Source: Amblyornis subalaris
Taxonomy: Eukaryota; Chordata; Aves; Passeriformes; Ptilonorhynchidae
Direction: 5' to 3'
Assembly (NCBI GenBank): GCA_018881555.1
Contig: JACAXG010000012.1
Location: forward strand, 3,930,663-3,994,662
Length of the DNA stretch: 64,000 nucleotides
Positions 24,449-37,197 of the stretch are shown here, piece after piece; the stretch's first letter is position 1, and each line of letters opens with the position of its first letter. The position numbers were made by a program, and so were the translations under genes. The notes beneath the pieces were generated by a model that did not search any database, was not told the DNA's origin, and saw nothing but the letters and a program-made list of their open reading frames with translations.

Positions 24449-27014
24449 AAAAAATTAAGATGCCTAAAATTTGTTTTTCTAACTCAGTAATCACAAGCAA
24501 TTCCAGTAACAAGGTAATTAGTGTTAACTGGGTTTTTTTTTCAAGCTTGACAAAATTCAACATGGGAAAAATGGAAAGTAAGATTAAAACTCATACAGAT
24601 AATGCAGTTCTCTCAGTTTTCTTTGGCATTTATGTCTTATAATACTAAAAAATTATCAATGTAGTCATAAGCTCTGTTTTACTGAGAAGCAGGCTGAGAA
24701 AAGCTCGGTAGGGCAAGGAGCAGATTCTTCACTCCTGAGGGGGGGTTAGAAGTGCAAAATGCTTAAATGAGGCTTCCAAAAGAGGAAAAACTAGCAGCAT
24801 TAAGAGAATGGAGTTGGCTTTCAGTCCCTAGCTCAGTGAGTTTGTCAGTGTATTGTCCTCCTTACCGCAGTGACTTGGAGCCATCTCTTGCACTGAAGCC
24901 AACAGAAATTGTTTGATGCATCGTATTTGGAATGTCACTGATCTGCAATCAAACCAGGGATTTCTAGCTGAAGATTATGAAATACTTGGTGAATTTAACC
25001 AAGTGGATGAGTCAGACAGAAAAACCTGCCTGACAGAAGAGTAAGTCAAGCCACAGCAATTGCAAGTAATTTGTCCCAAATGTGAGCAGGGCAAAATCTG
25101 GAATGGGAGGCTGGAGGCTGGTTTCCCAGCTCCACGCTCCAACCACCACACTGCATTCTTTGCTGCCTTTTTAACCACAACAGCCTCTGAAAATCACCCT
25201 TCAAAGGCATTTCTTGGTAGTAATAAATGAACCATCAAAACCTAAACAAAGAACCCGGCAGTTGAGATGATGCAACTTAACAAATAGAAATGACTACGAT
25301 TGCCTTGTCCTCTGCTTATTTCCAAGAGAATAAAGCCCAGGTCATTTATAAAGCCCTCCCCCTTCCCCTCTCCTTTACAGACCCTTGGGAGTCACCCAGG
25401 AGACAGCACCACTTTCTTCTGCTCCCCCATCTTTAAAATATATTCATTCCAGTTTTCAAATTGCTATTTTGTAGTGCTAAATCTCTACCCACACTAATTT
25501 CTCCAGGTCAGAATCTGACCCTGATTTGAACAAAATCTGAAGTCAAATATTCACACCAGAATGCTTTTGCCTTGCTGCATGTCAGATGCCATCTCCCTGC
25601 AAATGTTTCACACACCTTGGAGTGCAGCTTGTGGAACTGATGAGGTGAAGAGCACTGCAGAGCAGCTCTGTGCTGGTAATCACAGGACTGAAGAAACACA
25701 TACATCATCTGCCACATAGGTTGGCATTTCAAGTAAAAAACCTTCACAATGTGTAAGATGTTGGACAAATGATGGCCATATGCGTGTTTGTCTCTGTGCA
25801 GATGTCTTTGCATTCTCAGCTAGGAAAGAGCTGAGGTAGGCTTTTTTTTGCCGACAGTTTAATATTAGTGACACAGTTTATGTCCTCTGCAAAAACAATA
25901 ATGGAGGATAAGGTGACATAAATTATTTGCAAATCGTTTGACATATGCAGGGCATTGTCCTTGCAATAATCACCATCAGTCTGTCAGTTTAAGATATGAA
26001 CAGTGCCACTGCCATTTTATATCATTGTGTTAAGCTTTCACATGTTGTAATTTTACAGATTTGTTCTTTGGAGAACACTGCAACACAAATCAAATTGTAT
26101 TATGTGCAGTTATATCCTGTGTGGAGCACCTCCCTGCAATTAGGGGCGGGGGGAGATGAGGAGCAAGCAAACAGTCCTAGATAAGAGGCAGCTCCTCAAA
26201 AGTTAGGATATTTCCTAGATACCATTACTCAACTTTCATGGTCATTATTCAAAGCAAGAAGAATTATTTAAATTCATGCTAACATCAGTTGCTGGCTGCA
26301 TGAACAAAGTGAGCACTGGAAAGCACCATACTGACAGATTAATTTAAAACACCCTTGTCTGTTTTGTTTAGCTGTAACAGTCAGGCATAACATTTGATTC
26401 TTATGAATAATGTGGGCTTTTCTAAAGTAAATAAAATGATTTCGACTCACAAAAGATCCCTTTGAGACCCANTAGGTACCTGTAGTATTAACTCTGCTTT
26501 CCACAGACATGCAGAATCGTTCTGGAATAGCAATGAACTCAGCATTGTGTCTTTTATTCCTGGCAAATTAATTCCTGTGGTATAGTTTAAAAAAAGACCT
26601 AAAGTTGACCACTTATTTTTAGTCTTTTGTTTTTTAAATTTGAACCACAGATTACAGTGGGAGTTCACAAGGGTATTCTAAACATATTCAGTACCAGACA
26701 CCTCCTATTAACCATTTGAGAAACGTATTACTCTGTAAGTGTGCTTAATTGGTAAAGGAGTCAGTAGGAAATACTGTAATATACATTCTGGAGTATCACA
26801 TTTCAGTGACTTTTTACTATATTTTGAATAGACAAATGTGATTTGTTTTCCCCTGGGAAAATTCCCCACATTCAGTTGTCGGCTGAACAGAATCTTTCCG
26901 CTTCCAGTGAGCCCTTAAAGCAGAAAGATTTATTGCACTTACACCCTTGAAAGAACATATCTTTTTCTTTGAAGGCAGCCATTATCACCATCCCATTTTA
27001 TATCTTTTCTGATA

Positions 27015-27480
27015 AGTGCAGGCAGTAAAGCAGATAAACTCCTTGCATACCAATTAAAGACACATGCACACTAAGACACTGTATACTATCAGAGATGCTC
27101 AGAGTAATATTCTTCCTAGCACAGTAGATATATCTAAGGAGTTTGACTTTTATTATTCTCAGCTTTACACCTCTGACATTTCTAAAACCACGGAGGAAAT
27201 TAATGAATTCTCACTCAAGGCTCCATTGTCTAATCTTGCCCCAGTGGTCATGAATTATGGAAAATGACATATCAGCTGATGACGTAAACCAGGCTATTTT
27301 AAAACTACCCTTTTTAACATAACCTGAGCCATGAAAGGTTCACCACTGAATTTCTTGCAGTCACTTGACAAAATATTGGTTTCATGTTAATTGATGCCTT
27401 AAATTCTGCCTCCCTTCCTAGCATCCAAAATGTGATCATTTTTATGCAAGAAACATATGAAAACCAGACCACTGAACTTC
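27015..27480 (+). mobile_element. Decayed L1/Tx1-clade LINE ORF2 fragment (linker and start of reverse transcriptase)
   Basis: Conceptual translation with frame changes gives, in order, AGSKADKLLAYQLK (27018-), then IRDAQSNIL, DISKEFDFYYSQLYTSD and EINEF (27064-27267), then ISADDVNQAILKLP (27269-27310), and finally GFTTEF-like and IDALNSASLPSIQNVIIF pieces (about 27340-27450). This order matches the L1/Tx1-clade ORF2 region between the endonuclease and reverse transcriptase: a (G-K-A-x-K-L-L-A)-type motif, an I-x-D-x-x-G-x-I strand, an F-x-x-Y-Y-S-x-L-Y motif, an I-x-x-A-I-x-x-L-P helix and a T-x-E-F motif. Several stops and frameshifts show it is long dead. It is unlike CR1, the common bird LINE. 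A poly-T run follows at about 27490-27508. Strand and family are inferred from residue patterns only. Confidence 0.65.
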
Positions 27481-27489
27481 AGGAAGCCT

Positions 27490-27508
27490 CCTTTTTTTTT
27501 TTTTTTTT
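27490..27508. repeat. Poly-T homopolymer run
   Basis: A run of about 18-19 T bases. It is the wrong polarity for the 3' tail of the plus-strand LINE fragment just upstream, so it is probably an independent simple repeat. Confidence 0.85.
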
Positions 27509-30500
27509 AACTCTCTGATAGGATGCCGAAACTGCAGCCATAACTCTTGGCAGCTTGCCTTGGAGTTTTCCGTTTTGAGATCTCCATGGGGAAACAAGGG
27601 TTCAGTAACATTTTAAGGTTCTTAAACACAGCCTCCTCCACCCACCTATGTAACTGCTTCTTCTTCTAGTGCCTTTTCCCAGGCAGAGAAAAAGGCCTCT
27701 CTTTCCCTTGAGCAGTGAGACCCAGGGGATTTGCATGAGGAGACTCCCCCTCCCAGCTGAGACCATGGAAACCACCGGGCTGTGAGGACTGGGAGCAGCT
27801 GCCAGCCCCAGGGCTGTGGTCTGACTGGTAATGTTGGACTGGGCAGTCCCAAGCCACCCTGCCTGATGCCCTTGGCTGGGACATCTCCCACACCTCTCTG
27901 CTCCAGCTGGCATGTGAATTCACTGGGTTAGGAGCCACTCTGCTGGGTTCCTTCCCAAGTAACTAAAACCCCTCAAGCATTTCCGCAGGCAGATGATGCC
28001 AGCAGTGCCAGCTTGCCCACAGGAGTGGTCTGGGCAGCCCTGCAGGGTTGGACAGCCATCCTCGCTCTCCTCCTACAGCTGGGACTGCTGCAAACGTGGG
28101 CTGCTCCCCGAGCACCACACACCCAAGCAGCCCCACACACTCAGCTTCTTTCTCCTTCTGCATTTCAATTTAAAATAATATATTTACTCAGGACAATATT
28201 GTTGGATGGGAAATTAGCTGTCTGCAGTATTATCTGTGAACTTAATTTTACCTTTCCAAAAATCTCACCCAGGGTTTTCCCTGAAGAACAGTGTCTCAGC
28301 ACATCAATGACTTCCTAGTGCACAGTGGCTAGATACCAGTTTTCTGTCAGGGCTCCCTTTAGATAAGAAACTATGGAAAGCAATACATCTCATTCAAAAG
28401 ATCTGAAAGAGCTGAAGATACAGAAAGCACTAATCAGTAATTAATACAAATAAAAGAAACAATCTTTCATGTAGGTGGTAATAATAACACTCTGGAGTTT
28501 GTTCTAATCCATCTTTTTGTCAAATGAAGCACCAGGGAATTTGTCTGCAACAATCAGTATTTTCAGAGCCTCTACTTTGATTTGCAATATGGAGTTTAGT
28601 CCTGTGTTAACACAGAACTCAGAATAGTTAATCAAAGAGAATGGTTTTAAAATCAATAATCTAGGTTTTAATATGCAGAGGAATTCTTCTGTACTCTTAT
28701 ACCCTGCTTACAAGTCAATTTTCCAAATTAAAAAGCCCTCTTTTTACTTTATATAGGAATTACAAAAGCACGACAATATCCCTTTGCACAAATCCTGATA
28801 GCACCCTTTCTTCCATATTAAACCACTGAGAACAGCTGAAATAAGTGGCTTCTACCCTTTCTCTCCAGAGAAACACTGTCTTCCAGAACATCAGACAATC
28901 CTGAAATTCTTTAAATAGCCCTGTATTCGTTATATTTAATGACAATTACACAAGTGACTTCTTGACTGCAAATATGATTCATTACTCTGCAGCAGAAGTA
29001 ATACCTCTAATAGACTATGCATTGAGCTAACCCAAAATAGCTGCTGAAGAATAGTTTTTACTGAACTACTCCATGGATACATTTTTAAAATTATTATAAT
29101 CTTATATAAAAAGAAAAGATTATCCTGCTGTGTAATTATTTAGCACTACCCCTAAATCTTCATGTAAACTAAATTTCAGATGTGGACAACAATAAGCAAT
29201 AAGGAGCTTTTAGGAACAATTTGTCTGGAACTTGCCAGAAGTTATAAGCCCTATCTTAAATAAATTTGCATTCAATGTTTAGTCACCCTTCAGCTCCATT
29301 ATTGCAATCACTCTTCAAGCTAAAACACAAAAAAAAGACAAAGAGAAAAAGAGAAATTTAAGCCAAATTTTTCTTCAGAGTAAAGTGAGTAGAAATCAGG
29401 TATTTTCAACCCTGCTAGACCTGAGGACACAGCTCCAGCTCCCTGCCCAGTCTGGATTAATGCAGAAAGCTTAACCCCACTGAGGACAGCATTATCCCAG
29501 GGCCTGCAAGCTCATCTTTAACAGAATGATGCTGCCCTGCTATTGATTCTGACAAACATCTAAACATCATGGTTTCACTGCAGGATTTCCTTTCCAGGAA
29601 GCCTGGAAATGATCTCAAAAGATGTGTTCGCTTCCCTACAGAGGGACATCCTTATTTCACTTGTCCTCCTAGGAATGGATTGCTCACAGGCCTGCACTCA
29701 ACTTCTTCAGGTCATCCTCAGCATTCCAAGCAGACTTTCAAAGCAGGCTGTTTGACACAGCCAGATTCATGTCCTTGCTCCCAGGGCAGACAGGAAGTAA
29801 AGACTAGGGAAAAAACTGAGTCTCACTCCCTCCCTCTCACTGATGCCAAATGTAGTTTATCTGTGAACTTCAAAGACCCGAGAATCCCATCTGTATTGTT
29901 CAGGATTTCTGCGAGCAAGGCAGCCAGGTACAATCAAGGGGAAATCCCCCAAACCTTCCAGCTTTCAAAAGAAGCCGCAGAAATACTCTATTGCCTTCAC
30001 ATAGATGATACGAAACACATGTGCAGTAATCTTCTTTCAGCTCCTCTTTTATTCCTTTTCATAGCAGTCACTCTGTGTAACCTTCCAGACAACAGTGGCT
30101 GCCAAAGAGGCCTGAGCTGTGCTCACTACAAAATTATCCAGGTGGGTGCTTTCAGCTCAGCTTTCAAATTTGCATTGTTTTTCCACTTCCTGTCCAAGCG
30201 TTGTGTCTGCTCCCTTGATTAGAGCAACAGCGATTTAAACCAAACCTCACAACACGCAATGGCTGTTGCTACTGCCGAAAATCCTCACTGAGGAGGTCAC
30301 AGAGTAATCCCAGTGCCCCAGCTTACTGTGCATCTCTCTGTTCTAGCCTGCAAAATGGCATTCGACAATGCTATTATGTAATCTAAAACCCATCATAAGT
30401 AATAATTAAAGATTAGATCAGATTGATTCCAGACTTGTTTGCCCTTGATAATAATACTATTAATTCTCCAGAGGCAAAAATAAGATAATAGTAGGAAAAC

Positions 30501-30915
30501 AAAGCACAAATAAAGTCCATAAAATGCAGAGGGATATATTTCCAATATTAATTTTGTAATACGGAGTATTCATTTTGCAATACAGTGGTGACATAAAATA
30601 TGCAGCAGCAACAAACAGAGGAATGTTGATGGACTGCCAAAGCTGTTTCTTCTTAAAATGCACATTGCTCTGGAGCAGTTAGGCTTGGGGCTCAGACNAC
30701 ACCGCCTACACGGGCATTTTCAAAAGGCACTTTCAAGGCCGATGTGCCACTCTCAACTCTGACATGTGATCAAAATTAAGNCTGGGAAATCACATGAAAA
30801 CCCAGCCAGGCTGTGAGAGACAGCCTCAGAGAGAAGGGCTATAAGAGCTATGTTTGTGGTCTTGGGGGGTGTTTCCATGCCTGCTGCCTTCATGCCAGCT
30901 CTGTGTATAGACAGC
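27509..30915. other. Intergenic sequence without supported genes
   Basis: A GC-richer block at about 27630-28110 is open in several frames on both strands, which suggests composition. A 217-codon frame runs from 29569 to 30222 on the + strand (see the rejected list). I see no splice-supported or domain-supported gene. Confidence 0.7.
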
Positions 30916-30919
30916 AATC

Positions 30920-31145
30920 AGTTGGTGCCAGGCAGTGATGGCGTGTGATTTGAGGGTGGTGAGGCACTGGAACAGGTTGCCCAGAGAAGCTGTGGATGCT
31001 CCATCCCTGGAAGTGTTCAAGGCAAGGTTGGATGGGGCTCTGAACAACCTGGTCTAGTGGAAGGTGCCCCTGCCTATGGCAGAGGGAGTTGGAACCGGAT
31101 GATCTTTCAGGTCCCTTCCAACCCAAACCATTGTGTGATGTGTCT
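30920..31145 (+). mobile_element. CR1 LINE 3' end (avian type), truncated
   Basis: The stretch carries the well-known avian CR1 3'-terminal sequence: a GAGGCACTGGAACAGGTTGC block near 30960, AGAAGCTGTGGATGC, a CTGGTCTAGTGGAAGGTG block near 31050, GGTCCCTTCCAACCC and an ATTGTGTGATGTGTC octamer-like tail at about 31130-31145. The copy is 5'-truncated (about 225 nt), which is typical of CR1. The 5' boundary is approximate. It contains no complete ORF. Confidence 0.95.
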
Positions 31146-34100
31146 ATCGGCAAAACAAGTCTGTCCGTGGGTTATCACCGACTCTAAGTAAAGGAAGACA
31201 TGCTACTGAGCCAAGGTCACTTTCAAGGGAGCTGAGAGGACAGCAATCTCCACAAGAGCTGCAGAGGAGGACAGATTCATTTGACCGATTGCACAATGTC
31301 TGAATTAATGGCCAGGAAAAGAGCTGTTCTGGTGCCTTTCAAGTAGGCTGCTCCAGAGAGTTTTAGCTCTGCTAAGTGTGGAGGCAAAAGCAGTGCACTC
31401 CTCAACACACACCCAGCAAGGCAGGAGCACAGCCGGTGCAGCCAGCCTTTCCTGGATCAATTTTACAAGGCTGAGTATCTGAAACATAATGAATGTTCAA
31501 TAAGCTCAAATACAGATACTTTGCAAAGAGCAGGCTGTTAGTCAAACCAACATTGCTCTAACTTTTAGAACTTTTTTTTTTTTTGAAACGCAGGCAGCAA
31601 AGATGAAGCAAAGGAGGGCACAGTATGAATCACAGCACCGAGCAACTTTGGCTCCTGTCTTCTTTGTGTTTCCTGGTTTCTGAGGCTGGGAAAAACTCAC
31701 TAATTAATTCCTTGTAGCTGCTGGAAGGAAAGGGGTGGGGAATAATTGCTATCAAATAGTAATGGCCCAGCATGTGTTAGACAGGTGGGAAAATCTAGTT
31801 CAAGCTTTTGGTGTTGTGGGGCACTGTTTTGAGGGGTTCTTAATTCTTGAGAAAACACTGTCATGCTATTCTTGGTGCATGTAAGAAATCTGGCTTCTTT
31901 CAGGTTTTCAGTAACCTTACAAAACTGGAGCAAGTTCCAGAGCTAAAATTATATTCACAAGCTGCAGCAGGCTTGCAGGCTGGAACAAAATTGCAAGCAA
32001 CAACCTGCTCCCAACATCCCACTTGAATGTAATGCTTACATTTCTAAGCATTTCAGGATCACAACAGACTTCCAGCTAAATGAAATTAGGTCCACACTAG
32101 AATCTGCTCTACATGCCTCACATTATCCCTCTCTAGATTTGCTTTTGTGGCAAACTTTTCTGCTTTTGAGAGATCTCCACTAGCGAGTGAAGAAAAGTCT
32201 CAAAAAAGACAAAACAAAAGCAAGAACAATTACAAGCCAGCCTGGTCCTGGTTTCAAATTTCTGACCCCTGCCAGTGGTCACCTCCTGCCAGCAGTTTGG
32301 AAGTTGTGACTCTCTGTTGGTCCTTCTTTGCTTCAGCTATCTGGAAATTTAGAATGCAAACTCCTTGGTTATGCATCTCTTGGGAAATTCTCCTTAGAGT
32401 ATACATGCACTTCTGCATTTCTGCATGAAGAAATACGGGTACTTAGCCAATAAAGGAAACTCCTCACTGAGATCTTATTTTCAGGAGTTCAGTCAATGGT
32501 CTTTGTAAGTGGATATGTGAGAGCTGATACAGGTAAGTACACCGAGAAACTAAATCATGTTATATTTCCGTGTGATCAAGACAATCTGTTAAGTGTTAGC
32601 AGTCATTTAAATACTTAAACTAGTAGATCACACAAAGAAAAAGGAAAGATAAAGTTTAATCACGTGGCTCAGTTCTACTGAATATATCTGTGAAGTGGCA
32701 TTTCTAGTTATATGTGAATGGAAAAGCATTTATGTAGTAAATTGTTTCTCCCTTATGGTCATCACAGGCATCACAGGCTTAGGACTCGGAGATTTGTATG
32801 GCCCAAACCATTACATAATCTGTTTGACTCTGAACACGCAGAGAATCTCAACTGCCGAGCAGTTTCTCAAGCCCATGGGATACATCTTGCTGTTATGGAT
32901 AATTGCAGAAATGGTCCCTGTGTATACAAAGTAATTGTTTTGTTTATATTTAAGGGAATGCAAGTGAACTTACTGAGGTGCTCCTTGGATGTCTAGTCAA
33001 ATCTGGCAAAACATTCAAAGTACACTTTTTAAAATTACCCTTATGTTCCACGAAAGTTACTTACACACTTAAANTTAGGCACACATTACAGTCTCTGCTA
33101 GCTGAAGATGATATATATGCACAATTTTGAGTACTATTTATACAGGACTAAACCATAAACAATATGATAACATGCTTATCAGTTATGAGAATAAAAATTA
33201 TTAAAAAATCCCCAAATTATTGTAACAAATACAACTGTATCTTAAAACATGCACTTTTCTAAATAATTTATAGCTGGTATAAAACGCAGCCACATCACAG
33301 GGTTTGGGCCCCATGGCCACCGTGCCCTGGAGATGTTTTTGCCAGGCTCTGTGAGTGACTAGTGGAGTGGCATCTGCAGAGATGGCATTACTGCGGAGAG
33401 TTTGTTTTTACCCTGCTGTTGTTGGAGGCTTTGCTGATTGTGATAGATATTTTTCACAATAATAGGAACAGACACAGTAGCAGAAGAGTAGAACAAGTAT
33501 CCTCACAACTTCCCTGTGACAATGCATGCAAAAATTTTTCAACATCTGTTTAATTTTTTTTAACAGGAACAAACCAACCCATTTTTCTCTCAACTAGTTA
33601 TCAGAAATGGTTAAACATTTTATTTGATTAAGAAAATAATTTTGAGCCACAGCAAGTTTCAGCCATTCTGGTTAAGATTTCAGAACACTATAAGCAGTTC
33701 AAACAACACTCTCATAATGACAAATCAGAGGTCATTTTAACCATTCCAACATCTATACGAGAAAAGCAGAAATAAGATGATATATCTTTGTCTACTAGAA
33801 ACAGTATCAAAGCACTCTAATTTCACTATGTTCATTTCTGAAATGTCCCTTCTTATGAACTTCCTAAAAGAATCCAGAGTTATTTAACTCATTAGGAAAT
33901 ATTTAATAAGAAACCTTCTCTGTTTTTATAGTGTGGCTTTACTGAGACTTACCAAGCACTCCTGAGACACTTATTCATGAGCCAAAGTTATTCAAATCAA
34001 CTTAAAGAGAATTTGTGTGTACATGCATGTTTGTACACACACTCAGAGGAGTCTATACAGCATTAATAAACTGGAATAGTAAGAAGAAAACACAATGAAC

Positions 34101-35480
34101 TCTCTTCAGAAGAAAGAGGTAAATATATTGGAAGGAATTGCAAGTATCTAATGTGCTACAAAAGGTATTTCCCACTATACTGATTCATTCTCATTAAATG
34201 GTAAAATTAACTTTACTATAAAATGAACTTTTTTACTGGAGTATTCAACTAATCTATTGGAATAAGTGCACATTGGTTATGTTTTTCCACGAGAACATCT
34301 TCCTAGCAGTGGGGACATCATGTTACAGTGAAGAAATATTTACAACTCTTCATTTACAACTCCACATATCTAAACAGTCAGCATTAGGACATGGAATTTA
34401 TTTTCTCTGTGCCAATTCAAGCCTTTCCCCCCCTTTTCTATATGTCATGGCTCCAGGGCTCTTCACAGCAAGGCTCTGCAGAGTGAGAAACAAATCATCA
34501 TTTGCAGTCAGCATATTCAGAGGTCTTATTCCTAAAAACTCTGGCTTAAGAGCAGGGTCCAAGTCCAGAGCTGTGTTTTGATCATCTTCCTCTTTCAGCT
34601 GGTACTCCAAGTCCATCTGAGAGTCCCTACAGACACCGTGTATTCCCTGATTTAGACTGTTAATGCCTGTAACGATACAGAGCTCGTGCTGACCCTCTTT
34701 TCATTTCCAGACACACTTATTACATGCCCCTCTGGCAACAAAAAGATTCCTGCATACTTTAAAGCAATCTAGGGCTGATTTATTCAGTGCACCTGCATGA
34801 GGCTTGAGGGAACATGCTGCACCGCCCAGTGCCTCCCAGGCGCACACATTCCCGCTCAGACTTCTTGGTCATGACCCTGATCCTTCTCCCTCAGCTCTGC
34901 ACTGCATATCTGAAATGCTTCTCTGGGAAACACGTCCAAAGGTGTGGGTTGAGCAGTGGGGAAATCGGGGCAGGACACGTGTGCTGGGTCTGGTGACATC
35001 TGCNGCCGTTTGCATTGGCTGACTCTCGGTGCGCTTTCCAGGCCATGGGAAGTGCCTCATGGCTTTCACAGCATAACGGAAGATGGAAATTGTGATACTT
35101 ATTTAAGGAGAAGGTATGAAACCAGCAGTTTTGGGGAGAAGCAGGAATATGGCAGGCATTATGAAATGAAATCTGGTCTTTCCATGATACCTTCAAAATG
35201 GTAGAAGTGTGCTGGAAATATTACAGGTCTAGCATCTGGACCTTTCTTTCCTACATTAGGACTTCTGTCTGGATGAGTCAGAGAGAAATTCCCCTTGAGT
35301 TACACAGAAACCAGAAAAAATGAGAGTCCAGTGATCCCCCAGTACAGACAGCACTTCAGCAAACGCACACATGCACAAGGGCAGTGCTCCACCAAATGGA
35401 GCAAGCAGATCTGTCAGGCCTTCTTTGGACAACGTGTTTGGACTGACTAATCATATCAGCCTTTGCTCCACAAGGCTGTG
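31146..35480. other. Intergenic sequence without supported genes
   Basis: AT-rich sequence with a T-run near 31570. A 26-bp imperfect inverted repeat lies at 34015-34040 (arms GTGTGTACA and TGTACACAC, 8-nt spacer ending a GCATG-rich core). A small GC-richer island lies at about 33290-33380. Nothing coding is recognised. Confidence 0.7.
34015..34040. repeat. Inverted repeat with 9-bp arms
   Basis: GTGTGTACA (34015-34023) pairs with TGTACACAC (34032-34040) around an 8-nt spacer, and the spacer itself overlaps an ACATGCATGT palindrome. Seen directly; role unknown. Confidence 0.8.
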
Positions 35481-35490
35481 TGCATTTCAG

Positions 35491-35508
35491 GCACCGCCCT
35501 CTTCTCCA
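35491..35508 (-). promoter_or_regulatory. Possible CTCF site, reverse orientation
   Basis: The reverse complement contains AGAAGAGGGCGGTGCC, which matches the GC-rich right half of the CTCF core (AGRGGGCGSTG-like) but not the CC-start. This is a motif match by eye only. It would point away from the possible + strand site at 37350. Confidence 0.3.
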
Positions 35509-36024
35509 ACTCTTTAAACAAGGAAACACTTCTTTCCTAAGATTCTGGGGTCAAGTTTGGTCCATGTCTGACACCTCAAATCCTCTCAATGTCCCTGCTG
35601 CTGCTAAGCTAAATGGTGGCATGAGATAATTTATTTGGGATCAGGGTTAAAGTGTTAATGAGAATACCACATTTCTCTGAAGCTCAGCAGAACTGAGAGC
35701 AGCATTCTCAGCTGAGAGAGAGAAAAAAACAAATTCTCAGCACATACTGGAGCCAAGACACATATGGAGCCATTTTCATCCACAGTTGCATAGCTTCTTC
35801 TCAGGTTTCAATGGAGTAAATCTGAAGGGCGCTTTGAATCCTAACATGTGTGCAGGAAGTCCATGCATTCAGGATTACTATAGAAGTAGGTTAATTGGAG
35901 CCCTTCTCCAGTGAGGTGCTGAGAGCCCTCAGCTCCGCTTGGAGTTTAGAGCACCAGTATGTTTAGCACCTTGAAGGATTAGGCTTCTAAACGCTCCTTT
36001 TGCTGGTAGCACACTTGCTAGGAG

Positions 36025-36260
36025 GATTGATTTGACAAGGGTAGCAATGTACGGCCATTAAATTGTTTGCAGATTTGACCTATCTGTCTATAATAAGAAA
36101 TAATATCTGAAGTGCCATAACTCTGTCAAACATTTCAAAGGAATACTTATTTAAAGATTGAATGCATTATGTAATCTCATAATGTCATATTAGGACATAA
36201 AACTATGGAACATGACACAGAGCAGCATTACAAGACACTGTGTCAGAAATTGTATAAACA
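36025..36260. promoter_or_regulatory. AT-rich block dense in TALE/HOX-type motifs
   Basis: The block contains TTGATTTGACA (36028-36038, near a PBX-MEIS composite), CCATTAAATTG (from 36056), CTGTCA (36123-36128), TTTCAAAG (TCF/LEF-like core) and TGACA (36213-36217). Low-repeat unique sequence and motif density suggest a conserved enhancer, but conservation cannot be measured here. Confidence 0.3.
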
Positions 36261-37197
36261 ATTTCTTCTGGACTTTTCACATGTTATCAGTTTGAGAACT
36301 GACTATGGTACATTTCACATTTCTCCTGGCAGCTGGAGACAAAATGATGTGGCAAAAAAGTGACTGGAAATATCATCCAGGGGGTCTTGAAAAAATAATT
36401 TTTCTATAGCAAAACAGTACAGACCTGCAGATTTTGTCCTGATGTGAGAGAACCTACGGGGAAAATTGGAAAAGAGAAGAGCACAATGATCAAAATCAAG
36501 GAAAAGTAACAGAGCCTAGTCCTGTGTGCCATTAACTGAACCATAGTTCTCAGTTAACAGCCCCAAAATAATTAATAACAAACAAAATGTAAAAATCTGT
36601 TGCTTATAGCCAGCACAAAAGCTTGAGAGTTATCCAACGCTTATGCCTATGATTTCATAAGGATCACTTTTCTCCATTTGGATTTATTTTTATTATATGC
36701 TATTTGCCTGGGTATGAGACTACCGAGGCAAGATAAATATCTTTCACCTTGAAAGACGTATTTGATTTCTTTTAAGTATAAAGCACTTTGGAATTTGGGG
36801 AAATAGAAAAGCAAAATAAATTCCCACAAACTAAATCTAAAATCAAGACAGGTATAAAGAAACAGAGCTGAGAGGAGAAAAGGAAATAAACCAGCAATGA
36901 AATAAACAGTGATCGTTTTTTATGAGAGTCATAATAAAGAAAAATTATTTTAACTTTCCTTAAGTGACAACTAGTAGAAAAATAGGTAGCAGTTAAAGAA
37001 GTAACACTGAGTATGCTAGGTTGGTGAGCATCAGCTGGAGTTGCCTTTTCTGTGATTTTCCTTTTATGTTTAATCTTCACAATTTTTATGACTTTATTCA
37101 ATTCAAAGTATGTATAAATGTATATATGTATATAAAAGTATATATGAAAGTCATATGCAGCATTTTTGTGAATTAAAATTTAATCAAGCAGAAGCAT

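Larger units (their letters stand above)
17186..27000. other. Intergenic sequence, start of the post-MTX2 gene desert
   Basis: There is no supported gene. Open frames are short (longest about 130 codons near 21.9-22.3 kb) and without recognisable domains. Notable items are a perfect stem-loop at 17909-17933, a CAAAC-type simple stretch near 19875-19905, a three-copy TGACAG cluster at 22743-22779 and a 19-bp palindrome at 24430-24448. By synteny this is probably the proximal part of the HOXD telomeric regulatory domain. Confidence 0.7.

Noticed and set aside
29569..30222. 217-codon open frame on the + strand
   Set aside because: The translation has no recognisable domain, no splice or poly(A) context ties to it, and one or a few frames of about this size are expected by chance in 64 kb of six-frame sequence.
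30890..31153. Reverse-strand open frames over the 31 kb region
   Set aside because: They are antisense reading of the CR1 3' end.
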